DNA of 64,000 nt from Glossina fuscipes (Eukaryota > Arthropoda > Insecta > Diptera > Glossinidae): contig NW_023998414.1 of the NCBI RefSeq assembly GCF_014805625.2, positions 40,435,794 to 40,499,793 of the forward strand, read 5' to 3'. Numbering within the stretch: the stretch's first letter is position 1; each line of letters opens with the position of its first letter. The notes under the pieces were generated by a model that was not told the origin of the DNA, ran no database searches, and was given only the letters and a program-made list of their open reading frames with translations. Positions 52,197 through 63,976 of this stretch are shown here, piece by piece. The position numbers and the translations under genes are program-made.

Positions 52197-52760
52197 CTAC
52201 GCTTTTAGTAAAACTATTTTTTTGGTCGTATTGCACCCCCGTTGCTGTCCGCTTGTCTCCGATGTGTTGTTATGAGTCCACGCCTCATCTATTGTCGCAT
52301 ACCGCATGAAGGAATATTTTTTATTACGCCCAGAGCGTGCCAAGCAGCACCGAACGTCGCACTGATTCGTCAACACGTTGTTGTCAGGATTGGCGCAGGA
52401 CACGGCGCTTACTTGCAACAGAGCTTTCCCATGAGCAAATGTTCATGCAAAATAGTATGTTAGCAGTCACACAACTTCGGTCTTCCGAAATATTATTGGG
52501 TAATTTCGTTATGTTTTCTGGAACAACTGCCGAAGCCGGACGACCAAAGCAGTCAGCATCTCGGTATCCAGACGACTGGATTTAATATTAGCAAACCATC
52601 GACAACATTTATTTTTTCGACAAGGAAGATTCGCCATAAGATTTTTCAAGCCAACGCTGCTGGCGAACGTGTCTTTCGATTTTTCCACTGCTGTGAAAAT
52701 TACAAGAGTAGCGTCACTGCAACAGCTGTAACTTGCAAACTAACTATGAAAATGTCATGG
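52197..52760 (-). mobile_element. Mariner remnant, N-terminal and first catalytic region
   Basis: The minus strand reads IDEAWTHNNTSETSGQQRG, the mariner block holding the first catalytic Asp, preceded by NKKYSFMRYAT and, further 5', by the HEHLLMGKLCCK segment. A motif with AAAATTACAAGAGTAGCGTCACT on the plus strand lies near its 5' end (52696). Several stops and shifts interrupt it. It is the same family as 29816-30216 and in the same orientation. Confidence 0.62.
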
Positions 52761-52769
52761 AATTTTGAC

Positions 52770-55700
52770 ACCCACCGTTCGAAGATTTTTACTACCTAGA
52801 CATTTCGACCATATGTCAGACATATATGCGTCAGACAGGCGTCTTGTTGGAGGAATGATGTTTAATGGTATAATAAATTGCATTTGCTGTATGGTTTAGT
52901 CCTACTGCTACTAGTACACAATTTTAAATTATATTTCAATTCTAAATAAGTCGATCCTGGCATGTTTACAAGTAAAGGTAACACAAGTTTAACAATTCAG
53001 TAAATGTTATTATAAGGGTTTATATAATTACTTCGTGAAATTTTTCGAAAAATTTTTAACATCGCACTAGTTGAGTGTGGAACTTACCAGATAGTGTTTT
53101 TACGCAAAAATTAAATTAGTTACCCAGAATATTAAATTTAAGGCAAACCAATTATTTTCTAAGAAATAAATCATAATAGCGGTATGTTATAAACGTTTTA
53201 CTATAATTAAATAAAACAAATTTTTTTTGTTTAAATTCTTACTTAATAAGTTTAAGTTAAACATTGGTAACGAAACTTGCAAGACTCAGCCGAAAAATAT
53301 TCTAAATCAATCGCAAACATACTGAACCTTAGTTATCACCAATCCATAATTCACCTTATAAGTCAACTGCAAGACCGGCGAATGAATTCCAAAAGCAAGG
53401 TGGATCGAAATTAATGCGAAAAATATTCCGCTGATATGAATCATTCTCAATATATAAAAAAAAGAAAATTTTCTTCTAAACTTTCAAACTATATATCACG
53501 AAAATATTACGTGGATTTGAACTCATATCTAGGCTGCTAGGCCGCTATTTAGTTAACAAGCCATTGGTAAACGACCAGCGATCTGATAAAACGGTCAACG
53601 GTTTGGCCAACCATCTGGCATCTAGGCGGTCATTTACCCAATTAGGCAACTTATGGACGGAATACACGGATAGGCCGCCACTCATGTATTCTAGGCAATC
53701 AGTTAAGACCTCATCGTTCCATTCAGAGGGTTAGCCAATAAAAATATAGTTTCACCGATGTAATATAGATCGTACCGTGCTCGTACCAAATGTGCAGTTT
53801 ACTCACAGTGGAACATATAGACGACCCACAACTCAAGTAGATAACGAATTACTGCGCCCTGCTACCGCATTGTCCAGATCTAGGCCCAAAAACTTTAAAA
53901 CTTATTGACTCTTGGATTTTCCGTTCTTAAATCTTATGTGAACTAATTGCAAATAAACTCCTATAAGATGTAACACAAAAGGGGAAGAAAAATAAGGATA
54001 AATAAAAAATACCGATAGAATAAAAATCATTTTTAGATTTGCTTTAGGAGTACTTTTCTGCCTCTGGAAAGGCGACTCATACTGAAAACGTAATGGTTCC
54101 GAATATTTTTACGACGAGTTCCCCCATCCAAAACCGTGTTTTAAAGAAGTCATTATAAGCAAAAAGTTGCAAATTTCCAAAGTTACTCTACAGAAATCAT
54201 CGAATCGTGATCAGAAAAATTTCAACTTGGTTGCGTCAACTTTTTGCACCCTATTTCTTATCACGCTGGTCCTCTAATGCGCACTAATACGTACACGGGC
54301 TCACATGAAAAGTAAGTCTTCGTGTAGCACGAAATTTTAATTATTTCTATGAGTGAACGAGCTGATGGCATTGGCATAAGCGGCTGGGCTGGGCTGGGCA
54401 ATATTTTTGCATAAAAAACAAAAAAAAAAAATATAGGTAAGTGAAAGCTTTTAATGATTCAAATCAATTCATTTCATATATATGTATAGATTGAATATGT
54501 ATATATTGAATATTTTAAATGTTACAGTCAGATATATGAGAAAGGATAAGATGAGGCTTCGTACGTACATCATATGCAATGAATACATTTATAATAGTTC
54601 TGCTAAAAATAGTTCTCCTAAAAAAAAAAAAGTTCGTATCGCTAGCAGTCATGCGTTGCATCAGTTGCTATATATGCAACTCAAATCTTAAGTATAGCTA
54701 GTATTTATATACAACTATTTATTATTATTGTATGCGATTGCTATTCAGTGCAATCTGTGAGTAAATAAAAACAAACATTTTGTGCAAGTAAACAAGTTCT
54801 CAAACTGGATGCATAATGCAATGAATGAGTTAATGTAATAAGAATAACAGTATTTTGTATTTTTTTTAGTTAGGGTTTACTTTTTGCACTTTCTTAAAAG
54901 CAAGTTGTCGAAATGCATTCTTCCCTTTGGGTGGACAGCTGGAAAGCTGGAAAGCAATGGAGTGGAGAGGAGGGGAGGGGAGGGGAGGAGAGCAGACAGA
55001 AACAAAGAAGAAGGAAAATTTGTTGTTTTTTTTTTTTTTTTTTTTTTGCTTACTTTTATTCGTGTTTTTAATGTTTTCATTACCAAATCAAAACAACGTT
55101 TTTGTTTATCTTACTTTAGAGTTAGTATAATTGTTGTTGTTTCTGCTGTTTTGTTCTTTTTCAATCCTCTGCTCTATTGAACTAGTTTGTGTTTTCACTT
55201 CTCTCCTCTTTATTTGTTTACTAACGGTGTAATGTATTCAGTTGCGAGTTGTTGCCAAATATCTGTTTTCTCTTCTTCTGTCAGTTTTTCGTTCAAGTTC
55301 TTTTTCACTTACGTATGCATGCATGCAAGTAAGTCTCGATATGTATTTGCTTCTATGGCGAATATGTAGTTGAGTTTATTTCTTGAACTTTTTTGCTTTC
55401 TTGTTTACGATGCTATACGATAGTATAGGATTAGTTGTTGTAGTTTTCGTAAATGAAATATTGCCTTACTTCAGATTTACTATAGATACAAATAGATACG
55501 TATGCACATAAGTAGTTAATTCACCTTTGTAAACATTTGCAAAGTAAATTTAAATAAATTTCCATATAAAATTTAAATTCTTTATTTAAAATCATATTGC
55601 TTTAACTATTTACACATAAAATTTTAAAAAGTCTTAAGCCTTTAATAAAATTGAATTCCATATATACCCTCATGTCTAGAAATAAATCTTGTCAGTTGTA

Positions 55701-55950
55701 GATCCTCCTTCCCTCTCTCAATCTCTGTACAACTGATGTTGGTACGGTAATCGATCTATATCTAACACTATTGTAAAAATATTCGCCGAGATTCTTTTAG
55801 AAAATCGAAGACCGGCTAACTACTACTTGTGACGCTTCTTCGCTATCACGTTCTATCAAAATTGAGTTGTTATGTACGTAATGGTCAAAAGATCGAAATT
55901 AAGCATTGTGTGCATAGACCCTTCGCATTACTTTATCATTTTCATCAATA
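52770..55950. other. No gene seen
   Basis: AT-rich; a GC-richer stretch at 53520-53900 with no open frame of note; G-runs at 54961. Confidence 0.55.
54961..55047 (+). repeat. G-run tract followed by T-tract
   Basis: Three GGGG runs separated by single A bases (54972-54985) flanked by AGG/GAGG, then about 35 nt later a run of about 22 T. It stands out in AT-rich surroundings. Confidence 0.8.
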
Positions 55951-55953
55951 GAG

Positions 55954-56300
55954 TTATCGCAGATTAAAATGCATGCAAGCAACCATTATTGGGTCATATT
56001 GAAAAACCTCCGCGGTTTTTTTCTGTAGTCCGCCTTTCGTTTCGTAGCCCGTTCTTTTCAAATAATTCCAAGCTGTCATATGGTTGATGTCTAGCGCCTC
56101 CGTTATTTTCTGACAGCTTGTTTGCCGGTCTTGCTCTATTAGTTGCAATTTTTCCCCGACATTTTCAGTGACTGCGAAATTTCCGGAACTAAATCAAGCG
56201 AATCACTCCTGGCTTCTTCATTCACTTACAGCATCAAAAATTGTTTTCTTTTCTGCATCGTTTTTACTTTTTTTATAGTAAAAAAGCGTAACTTAGCGAA
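55954..56300 (-). mobile_element. Mariner remnant, helix-turn-helix region
   Basis: QLIEQDRQTSCQKITEAL followed by DINHMTAWNYLKRTGYETKG is the second DNA-binding helix-turn-helix of a mariner transposase. Upstream on the same strand, SGNFAVTEN fits the linker after the first one, with stops in between. The catalytic part is missing. Confidence 0.6.
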
Positions 56301-56639
56301 TTTCGTCAGATATTTTTACTTATTCTCAAATCAATATAACTTTTTACACAAACGAGCAAAGAATTAGAAATCCGTCTCCACAAAAAATGCAACCTGTAGT
56401 GTCACCTCTCAAGCACACGTTCGTTTGAGACAATCAAATGTGCCTTGCCCGATATACAAGCATCAACACCACCCCGTGGAAAAAAAACCGCGGAGAATTT
56501 TCAATAAGACCCAGTACGTTAAGATCTGGATTGCATAGAATATTTTGAAAATATGAAAAAAAAAAAAAAAAAATGTTAACCTCCTCCGTCTCCCTCACTT
56601 TTACCACCTCTCTGCTGGTATATATTGACTCTAATCCGG

Positions 56640-57190
56640 TTCACCTCTTTCCGGGGTAAATGCTCCCCAACTACACATTAGCCCCACCGTCTTGTTCTTC
56701 CTTATCATGAATAAGTGATTGAATTGTTGTATGATGTAAGGTCCACAAAGTGGTTTTGAACCAATGTGTCACCTGACTTTCTTGTCTTTTAGCCACTTGT
56801 CACCTGGGTTCACAGTATATGTAAAAAGGAAGCACAATAATTTCAAGAAGAATGTCAAGATTAATATCTTGAAAGGAACTGGCAGCTGCACGTTTCGTTT
56901 AGCCGATTTATGGATACGGAGTTTACAGAACGTTTGTTTAAATTCCAATATTTTGAAGAATATCATATGGAGCGACAAACTCTCGTTTCTCCAATTCCGT
57001 GTTTATTCTGCTCACTAGGCGCTCATGATATCTGGCTGGGGAAATGCGAATCTGATAGGTAGTTATTGCAGCCGAACTATGGGTGGAACTCGGCACTTCC
57101 CATTCATAAATTTTGGAGACGCCATTAGCTGGATTTCTGTCGCAACAGTTCGTTCATTTCTTTATTCATGATCAATTTCAAGCTCCGATG
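56640..57190 (-). pseudogene. Probable gypsy-type integrase C-terminal remnant
   Basis: The minus strand contains VNPGDKWLKDKKVR, a stop, then HIGSKPLCGPYIIQQ, matching the usual integrase C-terminal pattern (GDKVWL…GPY). Upstream, in shifted frames, ITTYQIRISPARYHERLVSR and NTELEKREFVAPYD fit the preceding linker. It lies just downstream of the TPI-like gene on the same strand and has several stops. Confidence 0.38.
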
Positions 57191-57510
57191 AACTGTCCAT
57201 ATTATCAGGAAAAAAAGTGTTTTTGAATTGAAATATGCATTTTCCAGACCTCCTGCTAGAAGTTCAAATACATTTCAAGGGGAGTATCATAGTGCTCTTC
57301 TCCTCTTAACATTAGCCTTAGACACTCAAATTGAATTTAAAGGGCAGGAAGAGATAGGTTTCTAAGCAATTGTGCATTTAAGATATGTCTGTAGAAACCA
57401 TTTATTAGCCATTGAAACGTAAAGTTATCGAAATTGAAATAAGGGAAAGTGAAAAATTCGCATTAAAAAAAGACGGATAAAATTATTCAAATTATCAAAA
57501 TTTGCTATAA

Positions 57511-57516
57511 TTTATT
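57511..57516 (-). promoter_or_regulatory. Poly(A) signal of the TPI-like gene
   Basis: AATAAA on the minus strand, about 147 nt downstream of the TAA stop of the TPI-like gene. The distance fits a short 3' UTR. It is the first clear canonical hexamer after the stop. Confidence 0.55.
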
Positions 57517-57662
57517 AAAAAAATAAGTTGAAGGAAAATAGAGTGAAGTGAAGTGAAAAGCGATTCTATATTCTATTGTAAAATTGTAAAAGTACGTTGT
57601 TTTTTAATCGCTTCAGCTTCCGGCTCATTTTTAATTTAAAGTACGTTTGCAGTTAAAAGCTG

Positions 57663-58481
57663 TTAAAAATCCGTTATATCCATGTAAGGGGAGAGATATT
57701 CTCCCGAATCAACACTTTGCTTGTCTTCGTCATTTATATTCGTATTAATTATTTGCAAGAGATCGTGTTTTGTTGAATTATTTCCCACAAGGAAGCCGTC
57801 AACGTCCGGCTGTAAAGCAAGGGCTTTGCAGTTGGTGCTAGTAACAGCGCCTCCGTACAATAACGGCACTGTCTCGGACATTTTCTTTGATACATAATTT
57901 TCTAGCCATTTCCTGATGAAGCCTAAAGCACTCTGAGCGTTATGAGGTCGAGCCGACTTCCCGCTGCCTAAGGCCCAAACCGGCTCGTAGACTAACATTA
58001 CGTTCTGCCAATCTTTAATACGCTTATTCAATGAGGATAATTGATTGGCCAATGTGGAGTCTGTATTACCAGCAGAACGATCATCGTAACCCTCGCCAAC
58101 GCACACGATAACACTCAGACCTTGATTTAAAGCGTAGGCTGCCTTCTCGGCTACCAATTCATCGCTTTCATTAAGTGCATTACGTCGATCCGAATGGCCG
58201 AGTAATACCCAACTAACACCGACATCTTTAAGCATAATGGGGGACACTTCGCCTGTAGTATACGCCCCCTTACACTCCTTATAACAATTGAGGGCAGCCA
58301 AATAAAAGCGTTCCGGCAACAGTTGTCGCACAAATTGTAAATATGGGAAAGGACAGCCGACAATTACATCGGTATTATCGTCGAGAACGTTGACAGAGAG
58401 CAATTTACACATTTCTTTGATATTCTCCTTGCCACTTATTGCTTTCCAATTTGCGACAACATAAAATTTTCTTTCATCCAT
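57663..58481 (-). CDS. Triosephosphate isomerase-like protein, intronless and diverged
   Basis: The 272-residue product aligns end to end with triosephosphate isomerase, the dimeric glycolytic enzyme that interconverts dihydroxyacetone phosphate and glyceraldehyde 3-phosphate. Seen: Asn11 and Lys13 in NWK, His96 in GHSDRR, Glu166 in YEPVW, flexible loop 6 as PVWALGSGK, and phosphate loops YGGAV and GFLVGN. The family length is about 248; here about 24 extra acidic and polar residues follow the usual end. Departures from family norms are Asp98 for the conserved Glu of GHSER, Ala212 for Ser in YGGS, Asn234 for the second Gly of VGG, and one extra Thr in loop 3 (75-76). There is no intron, whereas insect Tpi genes usually have them, so a retrocopy is inferred. 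The ATG has purines upstream (cgaaATG), and an AATAAA lies 147 nt past the stop. The frame is intact, so it is probably expressed. It could be a weakly active, structural or tissue-restricted paralogue (male-biased expression is common for fly glycolytic retrogenes). Confidence 0.93.
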   Translation of the reverse strand: MDERKFYVVANWKAISGKENIKEMCKLLSVNVLDDNTDVIVGCPFPYLQFVRQLLPERFYLAALNCYKECKGAYTTGEVSPIMLKDVGVSWVLLGHSDRRNALNESDELVAEKAAYALNQGLSVIVCVGEGYDDRSAGNTDSTLANQLSSLNKRIKDWQNVMLVYEPVWALGSGKSARPHNAQSALGFIRKWLENYVSKKMSETVPLLYGGAVTSTNCKALALQPDVDGFLVGNNSTKHDLLQIINTNINDEDKQSVDSGEYLSPYMDITDF

Positions 58482-59680
58482 TTCGTAAGAATTGCTAAAA
58501 TCGCGTCTTAATATATTAATGCAAAAAAAAAAAAAAATTTAATCTCAAATTTTGTATTTTTTCGAATTTCAAAATTTTTCTAAAAAAAAAACTCAACGTT
58601 TCCTTTCATGTGTCAATTTATGTAAAAAAAAAAATAAATAAAAATTAAAAATAAAAATAAAAAGTAATTAGCGTCAGCTACACCTACGTTTGAAGAAATC
58701 AGCGATCAGTTCCAAAATTTATTTTCTCATCAACTCTTAATAATATTAAAAACTCCTTAAAGAAGAAGAACCATTTTGATATCACACTTAGAGTTTGGGG
58801 TAATACGACCTATTGAACTTTTGGACTTAAAAAAAAGGATAGTTTTAGCGCGTGTACACTTCCAACACTTTTTGGTGATTTTTAGGTATTTTTACCCCTA
58901 AACAGCCATAATCAGTTTTTCACTATGTGGTCTAGCTCACCCGATATCGACAATCTCCCACTCATTTCTATTTTGACCTATAACTTTTGTGCAATCGCTA
59001 CAGTCACATTCACACACACACACACACAAAAATGAAGATACAAAGACGACTTTTGCCATAAATATTGGTTGATCGCTTCAAAATGTAAAGCTAAGAAATA
59101 GATGTGAAGTGGGTATGTTTGTACGATCGCAATATAAAAAAAATCCGAGTCATATGAACTTTTTTCGCATGATTATGTTTACATCTATACACAATATTGT
59201 GGCTTATTTTTTATTTTCATCTCGAACGCAATTTACCATCTGCTTCCATGCCATCAGTCTTTTATATAATCCAATGTAATGGCCACGGTAATTATGCAGC
59301 AAGCAGGCCCTTCTATATATATCAATGCCTAGAAGGAGAAGTAAACGAGTAACATCTCGTTCATACCTATTTGGAATCGATATACATTTTAAAGCGTGAT
59401 AAAGTGCATTTAACGTGCTGAAGCAAATCTTTGCCTTACATATTCTTGAAAAGAAAAAGTTTCCTTGCTCCTAAATAGCTTAGCATATTATTTGCCTGTG
59501 TTCGCTTTTAAAAAGGCTTATAAAAAACATATGCTAAACATAGCACGCATCATTAACTTTAATCTCTTCACTAACTAACTATAAAAGAAAGATTATATCA
59601 TCTTCCATTATTTTGAACTCTACAGTACACTCTATAATGCTTAGGTACTTTCGATTAGACTGAGTCGACGGTGAAAAAAG
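58482..59680. other. Upstream region of the TPI-like gene, no second gene
   Basis: A-runs at 58521 and 58625-58662 flank the start region. No clear TATA box at a convincing distance was found, and the promoter could not be placed. Confidence 0.5.
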
Positions 59681-59686
59681 AGAAAA

Positions 59687-60235
59687 AACGCGCAAGAAAA
59701 TTATATTCGGTTGTGAGTGAATCTTTTCTACCCATCACCGTTATCGCGAAAAAACGACAAACTAAGTAAAAGAACTAAATTTTCATGTTCTCTATAGCAC
59801 GCAGTGAGCGAAGCTGATTTTTTCTATATTCAAAATTAAATTACTTGTCGCATAGGTGCGTAGGGGGTTGTAAACGTGTCCTTTTCTCGCTTTCAAATTC
59901 TTTTACAAACTTGCAGGCGATGTCTTCTTTTTCACATTAAAAAAATTAAACTTTGATGCACTATAATATCGGGTGGGCGTGGGAAATTTTTTCCATTTTT
60001 CTACAGGTACTATAGCATCGGCCACAGAAAATGCGTTAAAATTTTTGTATATTGATCTGCTAGAGTTAATGAATAATGGGCAGCACACTCGACCGATTTG
60101 GCGTATTTTGAATATCGAACAATAATACCGAATATTTGTGGGCCCTCAGTAGCCTTCTTCTCGACGTTGTAAACGTTTTGACAGAATGAATATACCCCTC
60201 ATCCCTAGGCGATCCCTAGGTATAAAAAGAAAAAG
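59687..60235 (-). repeat. R1 family copy
   Basis: Begins AAGAAAATTATATTCGGTTG, then CTACCCATCACCG, GTAAAAGAACTAAATTTTCA, and ends GTTGTAAACGTTTTGACAGA, ATGAATATACCCCTCATCCC, GGTATAAAAA. It pairs with 33298-34035 along its length and with the right part of 47333-47999 in reverse. Confidence 0.55.
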
Positions 60236-61659
60236 CGTATAATTAATCTTTAAATTTTGATAAAAGCTTTCGTTGTCTGCTGACTAACACATTACACCTA
60301 TGCTGTTGTCAGCAATGTTTAAGGAAAGCTTGAAAATAAAATACTTATAAGTTTCAAGTGTTTTTTAATATTTGTTGTCGTACTAGTGTCAAAAGGTTTT
60401 CTCTCAATTCTCCTCAAAGCATATTTGAATATTGAAAGCGTTTAACACAGCAACTCATAATATATCAAGCGATTTTAACGTGTTTCATGCAATATTTGAT
60501 AGGACATATTTTATAACGAAAAACTACTTTTGTGTAATATGGCGGCATTTTATAGGTAATTATTTAATCTAATAATATACACATGTGCATACTTTTATTA
60601 TCAGAATTGTGGATAAATCTTTGACCTAAATTAGGTACTTTTTTTGCTCGTCGTAAAGTTGATATTAAAGGCAGCTCTATACATGGCGCACTTTTAATGA
60701 TCCGAAAAATTGAAAAGAAAACGATAACCCGTTTTCCATCAGCCTGCATGAATTTATTTTCGAACCGAATGCCTCGTATAACACATTTCAATACCGATTT
60801 ATTTGTGAACAATAGAATAGGTATAGATTATATTGGAATATCGATTGAAACGTCCCCCAAAACATTCACTTCCAGCTTTAAAGTGAAGTCTGTAATATGC
60901 TCTTCTTAAGGCCGGCCGCGAAACTTCAGCTAAGCGACTCAGATTATGTTGGGCTGCAAGCGTGTCCTTTGATCGATTGGCCCCTTTTCAATATCAATCT
61001 GCCGGCGAGAATTCGCAACCTTCGATAACGATTCTTACAAATTTATGACCGGGCGCGACTACACTAAAATAAAATAGATTTCATATATTACAAGAGGGTT
61101 GCGCAACTTTCTTACGAGTCTGAAAAACATGCGGTTGCAAGTGTCGAAAATTAATCATATTTCACTTTTATCTCATCCTAATGCCGGTCAACGCTTACTT
61201 TCACATAAAGAAAGTCGGTTATAGTCTCAGTATTGATTAAACGGCACTGTGGAGACATTTATGTAAGTCGGCATATAAATTCATTTCAGTGTTTACATGC
61301 CGCCTGAAATAAAAGAAAGATGATCCTTGATACCAAGTGAAACTGCTCCTAATAAATGAAACGGCCGATCTGGAGAATGCTGCTCACAACTTCTCGAGCA
61401 ATTGATGACTCGAAAAAGAAGAGATGAAAGACAAAGTTGGGTCACCGTTACATATAGCACATCCAATACATATGTAGGATGCATCCTATGCAGAGCGTGA
61501 TATGCTTTCCCATTGCAAGGGAGAGACGAAATAATCGTAAAAGAAATGTATTTCAATTAAAAACCAAAAAATATAATTTTGTTTAACTGAGCAAAGCTCA
61601 TTTAATACTTTAATCTTTTATCTTAAGCGCATGAAAAGCGTTGAACGTTTAGTCGAAGG

Positions 61660-61660
<1 letters not shown>

Positions 61661-61691
<31 letters not shown>
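61661..61691 (+). repeat. Poly(A) run of about 31
   Basis: The longest of several A or T homopolymers; others near 3523, 18006(T), 19350(T), 40436, 44344, 51251, 55026(T). None is preceded by a recognisable retroposon body. Confidence 0.9.
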
Positions 61692-61693
<2 letters not shown>

Positions 61694-62484
61694 ACATTTT
61701 CTTATTTTATACGTGTATGTCGTAGATGTACAGTGTCGTAAATCTGATAATCCCGACGACACATTCATGTAAATACATAAGTGGTTAGTTTTGAATTATG
61801 TTAAATAAACACACATCCAGACAACTTGCTCTCTCTCTCCCTCTCTCTTCCTCTCTCTCTTTATCAGAAACTTTATAAAACGAAAACTCATATATGCACT
61901 GCACAGAGGCACTTGAAGAGAAATAAAATTCGATGAAATTGCAATTAAAAAAAACGAAAGGGAATAAATTATAGTGAAAGTGGTCATTGAATACTCTGCA
62001 GTACAGTTCTTTTTCATGCATTTTAACGAAGTTGCGATAAAAGTAATCAAAACAAGGTAAATTATTTGTTGTTGTTTTTTTTTTTTTGAGGAAATCAGAA
62101 CTCCCTCTTCAAGCCAAGGATATTTGACTAACTTTTTTTATTTGTTCGTTTAGTTTTGTTTTGTTAAAACGGTTCTTTCTTCTTGCTTATCTGACTAGTA
62201 GCGTTCGATTTTGTTTAATTCTCTTAAGGAATGTCTTAACGGGAGATCGTATCTTTCAATCACAAAAAATGCTTTTTTGCGAACTTTAATTCCCACATTC
62301 CACTTTATCACCACACATTCACTTGATGATGTCCTGCAATTTACAAGAAACGTTGGAAATTTTCAAGTAGACATGAGGAAAAACACTACAGTAGGACACG
62401 GTCCACCATCAAACAGCCTGCACAACTGCGCTTAATACAATTAAGTCATGTCAAGGTAGGAAATGATTGGAAAAGTCATCCAAT

Positions 62485-62620
62485 CCGAACCGTTTTCAAT
62501 AGCGTTCGCCTTTGGGTCGAAACGCATCGTTGTATCGCGTTTTATCAAAGCATCTCAAAAGATGTGCCTTTTAGATTGACAGATGGACAGGCAAGCCTAG
62601 GTGACTTCACATCAACATAT
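62485..62620 (+). repeat. R2 family copy
   Basis: CCGTTTTCAATAGCGTTCGC, CTTTGGGTCGAAACGCATCG, then TTGACAGATGGACAGGCAAG. It shares the head of the other R2 copies. Confidence 0.4.
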
Positions 62621-63976
62621 TATATACATCCACACTAACTTAATATATCCTTTATCTTAGGTAGTGTAGGATATAATTATTCTCACTGGGCAAACAAGGA
62701 TGACTTTTTTAATTGATGTCATTTACGTAAGCGTTAGACTAACGTTACACTAGAAATCACTAACCGCATTAAATTATAACTGTATTATGGCGCTGTGACC
62801 TGTGTCGCTAATCTTAAGGGAGAATAACAGCCCTTCCCCAAATCGAATAATGCCAATAAAATTATCCAATATCAAATTTATTATAAGGCAAACAAGATTG
62901 CTTGCCTTCTGACTTACGGCGGCTTTATGTGTGTTGTTCCGAATCCGGCTGTTAATCTAAAATTATGATCTATATTATTAACCGACGTTCGTTCATCAAA
63001 AAGAATAAGTAAAATATCGTTCGCTGTATTTCAATTCAATTCTTTTTAAATTTGCATTTTTAAATAAGTACTTGTAGGGCAACTAACAGCACAAACATAC
63101 TTTAACATAAACTAAAAATAATTGATTGAAAAATACAGAGTTTTTTTTCCCAAGCACGCTAAAATGACTGCTCTTGAAGGCAGGCGAATATTGATTGAAA
63201 TTGTGGCAAATTGCCAGAAAGAAGTTCCAGGTCAAAGTAAATACCATTTGTTGTCTGCCTAATGATAAGGAGGTCCATATAAATAAACAAACAAACTTTT
63301 TTTTTTTTTTTTTCTTTTTTGAAAAGACTTACGAAGCGGCGGATGAGGCATTTCCCGCAGTATCTATGGAGAGTTTAGCAATTCCTAGTCAATATGAAAT
63401 AATTGTATTGCTCTTAGCTTTAAATATATTTAAGAATTGTTTAGCAGGAGAACACTATAATAGCTTTAAAAAAAAAAACGATAAGAGAATAATAATATCC
63501 AAGGACATTATCAAGTGTATATATGTTGTAGTATTGAGAAAAAAAAAAGCATTTTTTTAAAAAAAACATTAACAAACGGGGAACACTAGAGATATTCTGC
63601 GTGGCAAAAAGCGTAATTCGCTCAAATTTGAATTTTAAAAACAATTCTTACAAACTACATATCTGTATCTTAAAGGGCGATCGATGCGATAATTAGTCTA
63701 ATATTTAAATTAACTTCTTTATCACCGCCCCCGTTCGCACGTCGTGATTAACTAAACAATGACATTTTAAAGAAATTGCAAGAAAAATCGAAGGAGAAAC
63801 ATGAGAATTGTTGAGAAGTTAACGGGTTGCTTGAGCTTTGAAAAATCTTGTCTTGAGAAGAATGCGCCTAACATCTCAGGTATCCGCGGACTCGCATAAA
63901 ATTAAGTTCGCAAAATCAAATCTTTAAAGCTTAAAAAATGTTTCTTCACCAGCGATAACCGTTATACGTTATATCA

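Larger units (their letters stand above)
60240..63970. other. No firm gene seen
   Basis: Contains the R2 copy at 62485 and A/T runs at 61661, 62079 and 63297. Minus-strand 61293-61556 is open for 87 codons with no motif or splice support. Confidence 0.5.

Noticed and set aside
58151..58363. A second frame inside the TPI-like gene
   Set aside because: It is a shadow on the same strand in another frame; the TPI frame explains the region.
61661..61691. Poly(A) tail of a LINE or processed pseudogene
   Set aside because: No coding or retroposon body precedes it and no target-site duplication was seen; many similar homopolymers occur in the window.
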